Origin: Otis tarda
Lineage: Eukaryota > Chordata > Aves > Otidiformes > Otididae
Assembly (NCBI GenBank): GCA_026413225.1
Contig: CM048554.1
Location: forward strand, 56,813,463 to 56,877,462
Length of the DNA stretch: 64,000 nucleotides
Direction: 5' to 3'
Shown: piece after piece, positions 12,096-23,199 of the stretch
Position numbering within the stretch: the first letter of the stretch is position 1
Layout of the letters: every line of letters begins with the position of its first letter
Translations under genes and position numbers: made by a program
Notes under the pieces: model-generated
Told to the model about the DNA's origin: nothing
Seen by the model: the letters and a program-made list of their open reading frames with translations, nothing else
Databases searched by the model: none

Positions 12096-15000
12096 TTTAT
12101 TATCCTTTACTATCACTTTTTTCCTTTTCTTTTTTCTCTCTTATGCTCTGCCTATTTCTTTTTATTCTCCCAATGAAAATGTCAAATACAGAATCCAGCA
12201 TAAGCATTGGACCACTCCATGGATATACAGCCAGGGATTGTAAAGCAACATCTATAGCTTTCTGCTTCAAAGTGTGAACTGATCATAAATTCAGGAAGAG
12301 AAGAATGTAGCACTAACTACAGACTTTTTGCTACCCTAACAGAAGCAAAGCTGGTTTAAATTAAAATGAAAGAAATGAGGGAGAGGAGAGGAAGCTTTAG
12401 GTAGCACGTAATATATTCTCAATATGCTCTGCTGTGCAAATATTCTCATCCCCTTCTGATAATATGTGGGTTTATAGATTTAACCACCATATGATTAACC
12501 ATAACACAGGGACTTGAAAGCTTCATCGGTCTTCACTTTGTTAGCTTACTTTATCCTCTCCATACCCCATCTTTCTTAGATTAAGGTCAGTCCACCAGTA
12601 TAAACACCTGAGCAAGAACTGTAATTGTTTGCAGGTTTCAATGTAATGTCAGCCTTAAGTGTGAAAGCATACAAAAAAAAATCCTAATTGCAGCTGTCAA
12701 CAGTGTTTCAGCTACTGTTCACATCACTTGCAGCTTCTGTCGCAGGGAAGAACATCTGAGTGTGCTTAGTACATAATACTGAACTTGCTATTTCAAGCAC
12801 TGTTTTAGTGGTCAGACATCTACTCAGCCTTGACTTGATAGTCTAAAATAAATATCCTTGAGCAGTTGTACAAAAACAGCTAGGCAGAGAGCAAGTAAAA
12901 AACTCCACTGCTTCTAGTTTGCAGATGCTTGGAAGAAAACACTCTATGTAACATACCTCTAAACCACTCTGATAATGGCTAAACTGGTTAGTGAAACCAG
13001 AGAACAGATTTTAAAATATGAAACACCATGTGATCAAGCCTAGGCCTTATGTATTTTACCTGCAGTTTCCCTCTCTCTTAGCTGGCACTTTGATAGATGG
13101 GTGTCAAATGAAGGGCCATCTCTATTGTCGATTATTTCAGTCATCTCTGTTGCTCCTTTCTAAAGCTGGCACCAGTCTCCTGCTGAAGACTCTGGCATGC
13201 TAACACGTTAAACAATTCCTTTTAATTAGCTGAGTCACACATCCAAGTTTGCAAGCTAGGAGCCTTCATTCTCAATAGATGTTTTTTATAACGTCTCTAC
13301 TGTGCAGAAACAGTCAGGCAGAAGGTACCAACTGGTCAACATCCACGTGCTGCTAAGGGCTGCTTCACTTGTATGCCAACTAAGGATGGCTAATCATCAG
13401 GGGAGTAAAGTTTAGGAGTAGGAGAAGATTACGAAAGTAATTGAGTTGGAGACAATTTCTCTTTATAACAAATACAACATGTCCAGACTTGATTTCCTGA
13501 TAGCTTTTTTCCTGATACCTTTTTATCACAGCATGAGTTACAGGATGCAGGTAAAATCCTGATATTAGTATTTCTTTCACAACTCCGCAGGACTGCAAGC
13601 AGAATTGGACCAAGCAGCCTTTTTCACCTCCTTTCTTAAGCTGCTTTGCACTGTTGCTTTATTTTGTCAAATCAGAGGTATAGTCTACTGCCCGAACTGT
13701 TGCACCTAGCTGCGAGGGTAGAGCTCTCTATTTCCCTGGGATACTGTAAGAGTGATTTCAAGCACTGCTGAGATGAGAAACCCAAAAGCAAGGAAGGGTG
13801 CTGTAAGAGAATGAGTAAACTTTTCCTGGCCTTTCTAATTGTATTCCCAGTTGACATTCATATGTTTCTGCTTAAAGCAGTTTGCTAAATCTTAAGAATC
13901 CCTCTTTCTATTCTGAGAACATGTTATTTTTGTTTGCATTACTTTCTCAAAACAAGATCCCTAACAACTAAATGAAATCTTAATGAATACTAAGGATGGA
14001 TTACAAAGCTTGACACTGGATTTTAAAACTGTTCTAAAGCTACAAGGAGTAAGCTGCCTCAGGTGACTACTGAGTTGCTCCCCCGTCTTACTGTGAGGCA
14101 AATAGTTAATACTTTGACATAAATTAATTTAAGTAAGTTTTCCATCTGAACTTTTGGCCTCTGACTTCCCATGGATTACCTCCAGAACTGTAAGGCACAG
14201 TCATCTACATTTCTCACAGGCATTTCAGCATCTATTAAAAAAATGCCAAGAATACTTCTATCCAACTCCTCTTCCAGGCAAAGATTATAAAGCAAAACAG
14301 CTAATGACCACAGCCTCCCCTGCAAACACTCAGTGCATGCCAGCTGCAGAGTGCTTGCAAATCTGCAAGGAGCAATGTACAAACCAAGCTGTAACTGACC
14401 TCTCATGGGATTTCAGCCTGTGAGTGAAAAAATAGATGTGGCAGCAAGAGGAGTAATGAAAACCCATGGTTTCTAACCTCTGCTCTGTTTCCACATGGTA
14501 AGTACAAATTGAAATCCCTCACCATAAGAGGCTGCCAGCCCTCCCCTTTCCAACACCCTTGCTAAAGCAAATGCTAATCCAACCAGGAGCAAAACCCCAC
14601 CTCTTGTACCACGCCACAGAGCTCACATTTGTTGTGAAGGGTAAGCTCTCACTGTTGGGAAACCCACCACAAAGAAACCCATCATGGCAGCATGTGTCAG
14701 TGACCTATCCTCAAAAAACCAAACCCAAACCCAAACACTTAAAAAGATCAGCCATGGCAAAGAGCAGAGATAATGGTTGTTGAGGGTAGTATTTTTACCT
14801 TTATCCTGACTTTTCTTACCAGGTAACAGAACTGGCCGCCACATGCCAGGGTCCCAACTTAAGAAACAGCCATAGTGGAACAGCAACAGAAGTGCCTGAG
14901 TCTTACCAGGCTTCTGTTCTCTCTCTGAAGTTTTCACCACCATGCTATTCAACATATAAAAGGCACTAGGATAGCTTAGGAAAGCTATCAAGATCACATA

Positions 15001-16371
15001 GAAAAGGTTAAGAGCTCGAAGTGTACTGAAGAAAACCCCCTCCTTTATGTCAAACAAAATTAGATCACATCCAGCGCTCCCACAACGAGCTCTTAAGTGA
15101 AAAAAAGTACCTTGCAGGAGCTGTACTTAGCAAGAAGTCTGTGCTTGTGTCCTATACAGGCTCGTTAGATACCATGGCCATCTATGCTCAAGCTGCTACA
15201 CTGATTTTAAAACCCTTTTGACTCATTGAGGCTTTTTGAAAAACCATAAAGAAAGCTTTTTCTGTTACCAGTGGAGCATTTTTAACAGCACCTGGAGCAG
15301 TAAAGTCTATTTTAGTTACCTGAATCACCCCGCTGGGCACTCAGTGGAGAGATGCGTAGGAAGACACGTTTATAGAGTCCCCTTGGACCTTGAGGGAAAA
15401 TCTAAGGTTTATCTGTCACTTAATAGCTCTTCAACTAATTTATCTGCCTTTAGTAACATTGACATTTGCTAAATTCAAAGCAACTCTATAGAGCTTTCAT
15501 GGACAAATTCTCAAGCTGTGCTGAGATAAATCCCGGGTCTATCCTGATTTAACGGGACCAGAATTACCTTCCAAGGAACCAAAAGTTGGTTTAAGTGAGA
15601 AGAGAGTCAAGTTGAGAGATTCTAATTCCAATATTTGTATGATGCTGCTGGAAGAAAATATTCACTCACTGTTTTCAGTCTCACTAACATTATAAGTCAG
15701 CCTGTTTCAGAAAATACACACTAATGCTGAGGAACCTGCAAATTAGCATCCTCAACGAACCCTCAAGAAGTTAACAACTATCTGCTGCAAACAAATCCCA
15801 TTTTACTAACAGGTGGGTTTTTTTTGCCATATAAAACTCTATTTCTTTGCACAAATAATCACAAAGTGCTTTTACTTAATCCCTAGAAGGCAGACCTTAA
15901 CTGGGTAATCTAAACAATCAAAGCAAAATTAAACAAAATTATCAGAGTATGCCTGGAACACGGTTCACTCAGGATTTAAATGACCTAAATCATAGATAGA
16001 TTATTTTTCCCTCTGGTTGTGAGGATGATTTAAACTTTTACTGGCCTGCTGTGGTTAATTCTGACATTTTTCTCAAGTTTTCACCGCGGTCTACTTATTA
16101 AGTGAGCATAATAACTCCTCCTTCTGAATGAAAGATAACTCCTGCCCTAGAAAAATTGTGGGGTAGTAACCACGGATATATTGTGGAGTGTAAAATCGGG
16201 ATGAAGTATATTTTTCCAACCAGTGCCATATCGTTCTTCCTTGTATCCTCCCTCCAAACTCGCCACTCCACTTATTAATCAAAGAGTTTATCCAGGACTA
16301 CTCCTTTAATTTTTGCTTTAGGTCCTAACGATGTCAGACAGCTGTGGGTGTAGGCAAGGGGTGATATATCT

Positions 16372-16378
<7 letters not shown>

Positions 16379-16397
<19 letters not shown>
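16379..16397. repeat. Poly(A) tract
   Basis: Nineteen A in a row, less than 1 kb from FSHR exon 1 on the intron side. No retroposed sequence is recognisable in front of it. Confidence 0.9.
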
Positions 16398-16402
<5 letters not shown>

Positions 16403-17133
16403 CAATCACTTCCACAGTTACATACTTGCCATTGTGTAAGCTCTTTTGCTCACTTGTGCTACCGACATAGAAAACAGCTGTCATACAGGATTGCTCATGT
16501 TACTTTATGGAAAATGAAGAGAAGATTTTAGGTAGATAAAATCCTTCCTTGAGTAATGCAGCACAGTATCTTTACATTGTTCACTCTCTCCAACTGCAGT
16601 CGTGCTGCTCCTCAGATAGAGCAGGATCACTCTCTGAATGTTTATGAGAGTCCTTTCTGTAATGTCTTTGTGATTTCAAAAAGAAACATTAAGTTGCTTC
16701 TTGGCAAACAAGCACAAACCTTTGGAAAGCTCCCACAGTACAAAAACAAAAGCTCATCATCAAGTTGTTTGGGGCAGACAAGTTGCACTACACATTTCGA
16801 CAACGCTAAAGCAAGCTGTAAAGAAAGCTTAGGCTTTATGCTTCAAATTACTGTCACAGCACCACGGAAGCTTGTTTAAAATTTAGCCTGCACTTTGCAT
16901 TATAACGTACCATATCTTTTCTTAACAGAGATCTTAAAATGAGCACGATCAGAGTAACGGAGAGGAGTTTCAAGATGTAATTAAGCAAGCGCTAGAGGAA
17001 AGGCTGCGCTTTCCAAACAGCTGGCGTAAGTGTCCCGAGCGACTCCCTACAAACCTGACCCTCGGCTTGCCAAGCAGCAGTTTGTTTTGAGAGCCAGCAA
17101 CAAGGCTGCTGCTCGCAACCATTCCCTCTCCCT

Positions 17134-17139
17134 ACTTAC
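17134..17139 (-). other. FSHR: Splice donor of FSHR intron 1
   Basis: The gene strand reads GTAAGT directly after the exon 1 coding sequence, a full match to the vertebrate donor consensus. It cuts the leucine codon after its second base (phase 2), as expected for the leucine-rich-repeat exons of glycoprotein hormone receptors. Confidence 0.9.
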
Positions 17140-17291
17140 AGTTCAGTGGTGTTGGTGGGGATGTCCCGGGGAACCTGGACCACTTTGCTCTCCTGACAAA
17201 TGAAGACCCTGCCCATGCAGTGGCAGGTGTTGTGCATGCATCCCGAGCAGCCCGTCAGGAAAACCAGCAAACAGGCAAGGACCAGAGACAT
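17140..17291 (-). CDS. FSHR: FSH receptor, coding part of exon 1 (gene continues off the left edge)
   Basis: FSHR is the G-protein-coupled receptor for follicle-stimulating hormone, acting at the plasma membrane of granulosa and Sertoli cells mainly through Gs and cAMP. This exon encodes the first 50 residues plus two bases of codon 51. Residues 1-17 ([17 protein letters not shown]) form a typical signal peptide. They are followed by the N-terminal cysteine cap of the leucine-rich ectodomain, with Cys18, Cys23, Cys25 and Cys32, the spacing of mammalian FSHR, then the family-typical stretch [17 protein letters not shown]. The exon ends at GAACT followed by a consensus donor GTAAGT (17139-17134), giving a phase 2 intron as is usual in this receptor family; 152 coding bases matches my memory of the mammalian exon. 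The start at 17291-17289 was chosen because it directly precedes the signal peptide. An in-frame ATG lies 33 bases upstream (17324-17322). Sequons occur at Asn47 (NTT) and Asn21 (NTC). The seven-helix domain is encoded by later exons not seen here. The paralogue LHCGR is less likely given the residues seen. Confidence 0.95.
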
Positions 17292-17376
17292 CTCTGCCTT
17301 CACATCTGCGCCTGTCTCCTTCATCTCAAAGGGAGGAATGCAGAGACCTCCCAGCCCAACTCCCTGAATGCAAGAT

Positions 17377-17383
17377 CCGCCCC
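17377..17383 (-). promoter_or_regulatory. GC box (Sp1-type) in FSHR promoter
   Basis: The gene strand reads GGGGCGG, a core Sp1/KLF-type GC box, about 90 bases upstream of the FSHR start codon and 17 bases downstream of the E-box. GC boxes are common in TATA-less promoters. Occupancy is inference. Confidence 0.45.
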
Positions 17384-17398
17384 AAAAGCTAGGATGCG

Positions 17399-17406
17399 CC
17401 ACGTGG
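17399..17406. promoter_or_regulatory. E-box (CCACGTGG) in FSHR promoter
   Basis: A perfect palindromic E-box, core CACGTG at 17400-17405, lies about 110 bases upstream of the FSHR start codon. In rodents and humans the FSHR promoter depends on a CACGTG E-box bound by USF1/USF2, at a broadly similar distance from the ATG in rat as I recall. The match of motif, position and gene makes a conserved USF site likely. Binding itself is inferred. Confidence 0.65.
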
Positions 17407-17857
17407 CTCTTGGGGGATGACTTCTCATCAAGTTTCAGTTCATGGACCCAGATCCCTTTATGACTTTAGAGCAGGGATGGAGATGAGCAATGCTGATTTT
17501 CCATGACAAAATTATTTTATATTTAAAGTGGTGTTGAAATCATGTGCCCCAGCCAAACTAACCGGGGTGCTCTTGATGCACTGGGTAGATGCATTGGGAA
17601 AAGGTCCTTCCTTCTCAGCTATGCTATTTTGCATGTCTTGTTTGGTAAGACTAAGGGACATCAAAGCATTTTTACTTTCTACAGCTCAGGTACTTTTGTC
17701 CCTGAAGGAGAGGCACTATTTATGCTCCCCTTCATGGATCCAAGAGCCCCTGCTTTTGTGTTGCTCCTAGGCAAAATAAATGTGGGGGTTTTTTTTAATA
17801 GGGTATGTAATCTATTTGATAGGTTAAAAGCCACACAATCCTAAAGCCAGAGCTAAA

Positions 17858-17900
17858 TAACATGCCTTTATTTTTAACTGTGATAACATGCCTTTATTTT
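17858..17900. repeat. Two-copy direct repeat, period 26
   Basis: The 17-base unit TAACATGCCTTTATTTT occurs at 17858-17874 and again, unchanged, at 17884-17900. It looks like a small recent local duplication, immediately before the inverted repeat at 17903-17934. Confidence 0.85.
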
Positions 17901-17902
17901 AC

Positions 17903-17934
17903 TGATGAATCACCATACACTTGGTGATTCATCA
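17903..17934. repeat. Perfect 12-bp inverted repeat (hairpin)
   Basis: Left arm TGATGAATCACC (17903-17914), loop ATACACTT, right arm GGTGATTCATCA (17923-17934), all paired. Each arm contains TGAATCA or its complement, an AP-1-like core. It lies about 610 bases upstream of the FSHR start codon. Confidence 0.85.
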
Positions 17935-18349
17935 CCTCTTTTCCATAACATCTTTATAGGAACCCAAACAGGAGAATACCAAAGTCCCAGTAGTCACTGT
18001 GGACTAGTAAACTAATTTCATCATCTGGAAAAGAACCTCAGAAATATACAAAGTGATGCAACTGGAGGAATAAGCTTCAAGAATATCATTATAAGGTCTG
18101 GACACTGAATCCTGTCATTGAATCCTTATTTTTCTTTACTTTTTGACTGAGCTAAAGTATCTTTCCTGTTACAAATATTAATCCCTGAGGAAGGGACCTT
18201 GCTAACTCTTTCCTGTTACTCAGTCATGCTGCACCAGGCTGTCATCTGGAACCAGGGTTTGTCTACAAGACACCTGAAATGAGAATTTTGAGATATAAAG
18301 ATGGGGGTTTTGGTTGTTTTTTTTTCTGTTGTTGGTTTTTTTGTTTGCC

Positions 18350-18370
18350 TTTTTTTTTTTTTTTTTTTTT
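18350..18370. repeat. Poly(T) tract in T-rich block
   Basis: Twenty-one T in a row, within a T/G-rich block that starts near 18300. Low complexity; no other content recognised. Confidence 0.9.
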
Positions 18371-21300
18371 AAACCTGTAGATAGCTGTTTCAGGCACACA
18401 GAGCTTTTAAGTCACATGCATTTTAAGTCTAGTGCTGGAGCTGGATTGCCATGAGTAATTCCGCTGAACTTAACTCACGTTGAATCCTTCACATTGCTCA
18501 GGATTTTAATCTTGTTAAAAGCAGCTGTTAGGTTGTTTTGTTTTTTTTTTTTTAACTGTTTGGTTTTTTTTTCTTCTCCCATAATCTAAAAGAATAAGCA
18601 AACATAATGAGACACAAGGCAGCATCTTTTCTCTGAAATGTGCTGGCTGAAAGACTCTACCATTCTCACCTTTAAAATAAGCATCTAAATAAGCATCAAA
18701 ATGTAGATATTTCTGAAAGGAGCTAATTATGATTTTCAAAACTAGTTCAACTGATTCTTTAATTTAACCCAAGAGTTACCCTAATTTTACCAAATCTCAC
18801 CAAATATTTGTAATTTTTTCCCACTCACTAAAAACCTACTGAAGATAAGAGTGATATTCACATAAAAAAAAAGGTTAAAAAAAATCATTACAATCTCTTT
18901 CTAATGCTAGTAGCCTTGTAATGAATTGTAAGACTATTCATTTAGCTGTAGGTGTAAACCAGTCTGTTTTGGTAAGGTGTTGGATAAGTTTCATGAGAAT
19001 GACAGTGTCTGCCAGAAAAAAAAGATTTTCTAAAATATTAGTGACATTTTTCCTCCTATATATACATATACATTTTTTTCATTTGAAAGATCTTAGACCT
19101 ACAAGATCTTCTGAAACTAGTACCACCTTTACTTTCCTTCATACTCAATGGTATGAAAACTGCAGAAGTCCGACAGTCAAAGAAATTCCCCCGTAGTAAA
19201 AAATTGCAGTAGTCCACTGCAAGTTGGACTAACTAGACACTTCAGGATTTAAACAAATGCTAGGAAGAAACTCACTGGAGGCAAAAAGACTTGCTTTTCC
19301 ATAGCAAGTCTCTAGTTTTTACAGAGTGAAACTAGAGAAACAAAAAGTGAAGCCTGAGGAATATATAGGGCACAAGAACATTTGGTTACAGATGAATGTA
19401 AGTCATATCTCTTCATCCTGAAATATATCAATATAAATGGTCATGTTAGACTGATGAAATGGATAGTAATATTTATGACATAGTTTTAAAAGTGGTAACA
19501 TTCTCTGAATGTCAAAATAATTTGCACCCGTATGAAGACATTCCAATTTGATTAACTTTAGGTTTCATATATCAAACTATAAAATCTGTTTCAGATGATA
19601 GTAACAATTCTTCTATATGTAAAAGTCAGGAGATTAAAAAATATCGCTAGGCTACAAGAGATCTGTGCAATTATCAGTGATTTTCAAAATTGTACAAAGT
19701 GTGCTTTATTTTAACACAACTAGTAAAATATATCTGTTTTAAAACCTCAGGTCAGGCCCAGCAGGAAATCATGAGCATCATGAAAATAAATTGGAGGGCA
19801 GTTGGCTCCTTACCATTTTTATTTGATGAGGCCATTTTATGAGTGCAATACACATTTCTCCTCTTTTATTTACAACAATTAAAAGTGTGATGATGATTAT
19901 GAAATAATTAAAAAAAAACTCAAATACCACGATTCTCCTGAAATACCACAGAGATAAGACTTTTAGGGAAATATTCGGTTATCATTAAATTCAGTAAAAT
20001 CAGACCAGTATGCAAAACAGAACTGACATTTCATTCGTATTAGAGCAAGCACTAGGACCACACTAAAACTATCTGAGGATAAATAGAGACACAAGGATTT
20101 CCAAGTTGTTTTATATATATGATCTAAGGTCTTGAAGAATAGACTCTAGTGTCTATTAACTTTATGAACTGGGAATTTCTCTCCTGATTCCTCTTCATGA
20201 CTGCCAGACGACACAGCCACATCACTACAGTCCCCTAGATGGATTAATCAGCTGATGATCCTCTCTTAACAGCTGTGTTGCCAGTTCAGGAAGCCAACTG
20301 TCTCCCCTCAAGAAGAGAATTGTGTAAAAGAGGAGAAAAAAATGCCAAGATACCTCCTGGTCTCTTTCAGGGAGGTTGCACTCACAAGCCCTTCTTGAGC
20401 ACCAGGTTGGAGCTACCACCATACCTGAAAACCCAGAGAACCTGTTGCAGGGGATCTGTGACAGCTACTTAAAACTAATCATAAATATGCCTCACGTCTT
20501 TGTGACATCACAGGGTTTCACACTTTTTCCTCTATAGCTTGTTCAAAACAATGCATGGAGCAAACTCGTGCCTCTATAGACCTGCCTCAGCTATGCACTC
20601 TGCCATGTTCAGAGCCTCATGTGCTAGGAGCAAGGACCTGTCTTGTGGATATGGCAACTGTGATGCACTGTTGTTGAGATACATACTGTTGAAAGTATAA
20701 ATGCAGAGATGATGGTGCTTTCAGATATTTATAAAAGCCTTATCTTTGCATCCATAAGAACTGTGCTCCAGATGGCAAATTGGTCTTGAGAGTGTAAACT
20801 GTTTTCCTGAGTAAGGAAACAGAAATTTCCCCAAATTGAAACACTGTGGCAACAGACATGCAATTAAGTGAATTATGACAGAAACTCAATGATGATATTA
20901 TAGATTATGAAATTAGATGGCTTCTGGGATAGACAGTTAATTCAAGGTTATATGGTCACCAAGGGATCTTTTTAAGACAGTAGTAAAGGAGTCTGGTTGA
21001 TAGGTCTGCCCTCAAACATCAGTGTTGGCCTCTAAAATTATCATTGGTCTAATTCTGCAGGCACTGAGCCAAAGGAACCGAGGGGTTTTGCAGATGCCAT
21101 CCTCTGACCAAGCAGCAGTGCCTGTCCCAGGCCATGCTGTCACCTGGATTGATGTGGATACAGTGGGGAGTAAAATGAACCACCTCAGCTGTCTTCCTCT
21201 TGCTCTCACTAAACTTGGTCCAAATACATTGAAACGACTCTAAGTCCTTCCACCACAGTGCAGACGTGGTCAGTTCAGCATCTAAGTCAGCTATTGGAGG

Positions 21301-23199
21301 TGTAGGAACGGCTCTTTTGCACAAGGCAGGAAGCTCACCAGGTGTTGGAGTGTATCAGCCTACAGGCAAGCAAGTTCGCAGCAGTTTCTGCTTGTGTTTC
21401 TCTATTTTGAAACACAAAATGTCAGCTGATTAAGTAAATACTCTTTCTGCTGACATTTTCCAGCATCAGAATAGTGTTTGGTTACTGAATGCTACTGTAA
21501 CATTGGCTTTGCTTAATCATACCTGTTCTGTAAAAATGTGTAGGCAAATAAATTGCCTGTATGAACAGATGATATACAAACCACATCCAAAAGAAGCTTG
21601 TCCTTCAAAGAGTGGAGATTTCTCACTCTCCTAATGATTTCCAGCAGATAGGTTCTCGCTATGGGTTTACACCCAGCAGTAGCATCTATTTTCCTGACTA
21701 CTATGTTATGATCAGAAAAAGGTGTTTTCTATCTGGAAAAGCTTGCCATGTGCAATGTAACAGGTAGACACCTGAGAGGAAATTAAGAGGGAGTTTGATA
21801 CATTGGTGATTTACTTTTTGTGAATGACTGACTTGGGTTTTAAAACAGCAGGTCACTCAGGCCAACAGACCATTTAACTGATAAAAATATAATGTTTTAG
21901 ACTTCTTTCCAGAACCAATCTTTCTGAATAGATTTTTTCTCTTTTTTTAGCTTCATCTTTTTTTTTCCATGAATGGGGGTTATTTTTAAATACATTTGGA
22001 TGGCCAGACTTTATCCGTTCCCTCAGTGTTGAGAACATAAAACATTAAACTAGCCTTATAAAAGCAGTATAAGAGCAGAAACTGCTCTTTCAGTTCTTCT
22101 AGCCGGCTGCTTGCCTGCAACCTTAATTCTAAAAAAAAGAGTGAAATGGAGATAGTAAATGAGCCACCAGAGGGAGTACATTCACTCGAGAACAGAAAAC
22201 ACACTGATACAAGGAAAGGATGAGAAATTGTATGGAATTATGCTCAGGCAGATTTCCTGTGACTGTCTGGCTTTTGACTTAAAAACTGGGCGGTGGTTAG
22301 TTCCCTTATTAAACAGCACCTCTGCAGACCGCAGAGCAGCACGCTGCACGGCACTGGGTTTAATGCAGCAATAACCGACTGCACTGTGTCTCCTGCTTCC
22401 CTCCTATTATCTACCCTCCTCTGCTTAAAACCTAATTAGTATCTGATGCAAACGGCCCTGGTCTGTTTGACTAGGGAAGGACACTGCCTAGTGTGGAAGG
22501 GCTTTGGACACTGCTGATGTTTCTACTGACACTTCTCAGCAGTGAGCATGTGCTTGTGTTACGATGTGGGGGAGCAGGGGAATTATGACTTACTTTATTT
22601 CACTCTGCCTCAATACTTTTATGGCTTTGATGGCTGACAAGCTCCCACCCAGCCTTTTATCTATATGATTTTTCAGAGGCAATCTGAGGATATAAGCACC
22701 TAACGTGTTTTCAGACTATGGGAGACATATGCAAGAGACAATACTGAAGTCAGAGAACAGTCTTTGTCACCCCATCTAGTACTGCTCCCCAGGTTTGGGT
22801 CTGTTCATCCCCAGTCGATAATAAAAGACACAGTCCATCTGCTAGGTTTCTGTCACATGTCTGTAAAAGCACAGTTATAGAAGTACTTTTTCTTTGCACT
22901 GTCAGTGAGCTGGTTTGACTAGACCAGAATAATGCACAAGAGACACTAAAGCCTGCCTAGAATATAATTTTGCATCATGTATTCTTCCCTGACACCTTTC
23001 CCAGCCAGCAAAGCTTATCTGAAGGCCAGAGATGTGAGGCAAAAGAAACCTTGCATAACTGTAGTGTCAAGCAGACCTGCTTCTGGATGACAATAACTAT
23101 CTACTGTTCATGTTAGCACCAGCAGAGCAATAGTTAAAAAGGGAAGACATCAGAACACTTGGGTATCTAAATCTCATTAAAAATTCACAGAAATTAAGA

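Larger units (their letters stand above)
1..17139 (-). other. FSHR: FSHR intron 1 (5' portion), non-coding
   Basis: Everything left of the exon 1 donor should belong to FSHR intron 1. I looked on the minus strand for exon 2, a short exon encoding the first leucine-rich repeats, and found none, so the intron probably extends beyond the window. The content is AT-rich with many homopolymer runs, a tetranucleotide microsatellite at 1481-1513, and short relics of old interspersed repeats near 3597, 6905, 9680 and 12058. The open frames in this stretch (largest 173 codons at 7107-7628 and 144 codons at 14623-15057, both minus) have no recognisable domain or biased composition and look like chance. 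Confidence 0.75.
17292..17410 (-). promoter_or_regulatory. FSHR: FSHR 5' UTR and proximal promoter
   Basis: This is the stretch immediately upstream of the FSHR start codon. It contains a GC box (CCGCCCC on the plus strand, GGGGCGG on the gene strand) at 17377-17383 and a canonical E-box at 17400-17405. I see no clear TATA box at a sensible distance, which fits the TATA-less FSHR promoters described in mammals. The reading frame of exon 1 stays open through this stretch, so the 5' UTR is not separated from the coding frame by a stop. The transcription start cannot be placed from sequence alone. Confidence 0.7.
17411..23199. other. Intergenic DNA upstream of FSHR, no gene recognised
   Basis: No exon with recognisable protein similarity was seen on either strand. 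Open frames are at most about 100 codons and lack domain signatures. Notable contents are a short tandem duplication and a 12-bp inverted repeat near 17.86-17.93 kb, and T-rich low-complexity blocks at about 18300-18370 and 18526-18575. Distal FSHR regulatory elements could lie here, but none can be shown from sequence alone. Confidence 0.6.

Noticed and set aside
14623..15057. 144-codon open frame on the minus strand.
   Set aside because: Composition and sequence look random, no domain or splice evidence, and it lies within the intron.
17292..17402. Extension of the FSHR coding frame upstream to a GTG at 17402.
   Set aside because: The frame is open, but the first codon is GTG and the residues before the signal peptide have no family counterpart. 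The ATG at 17291 fits FSHR; only the in-frame ATG at 17324 is kept as an alternative.
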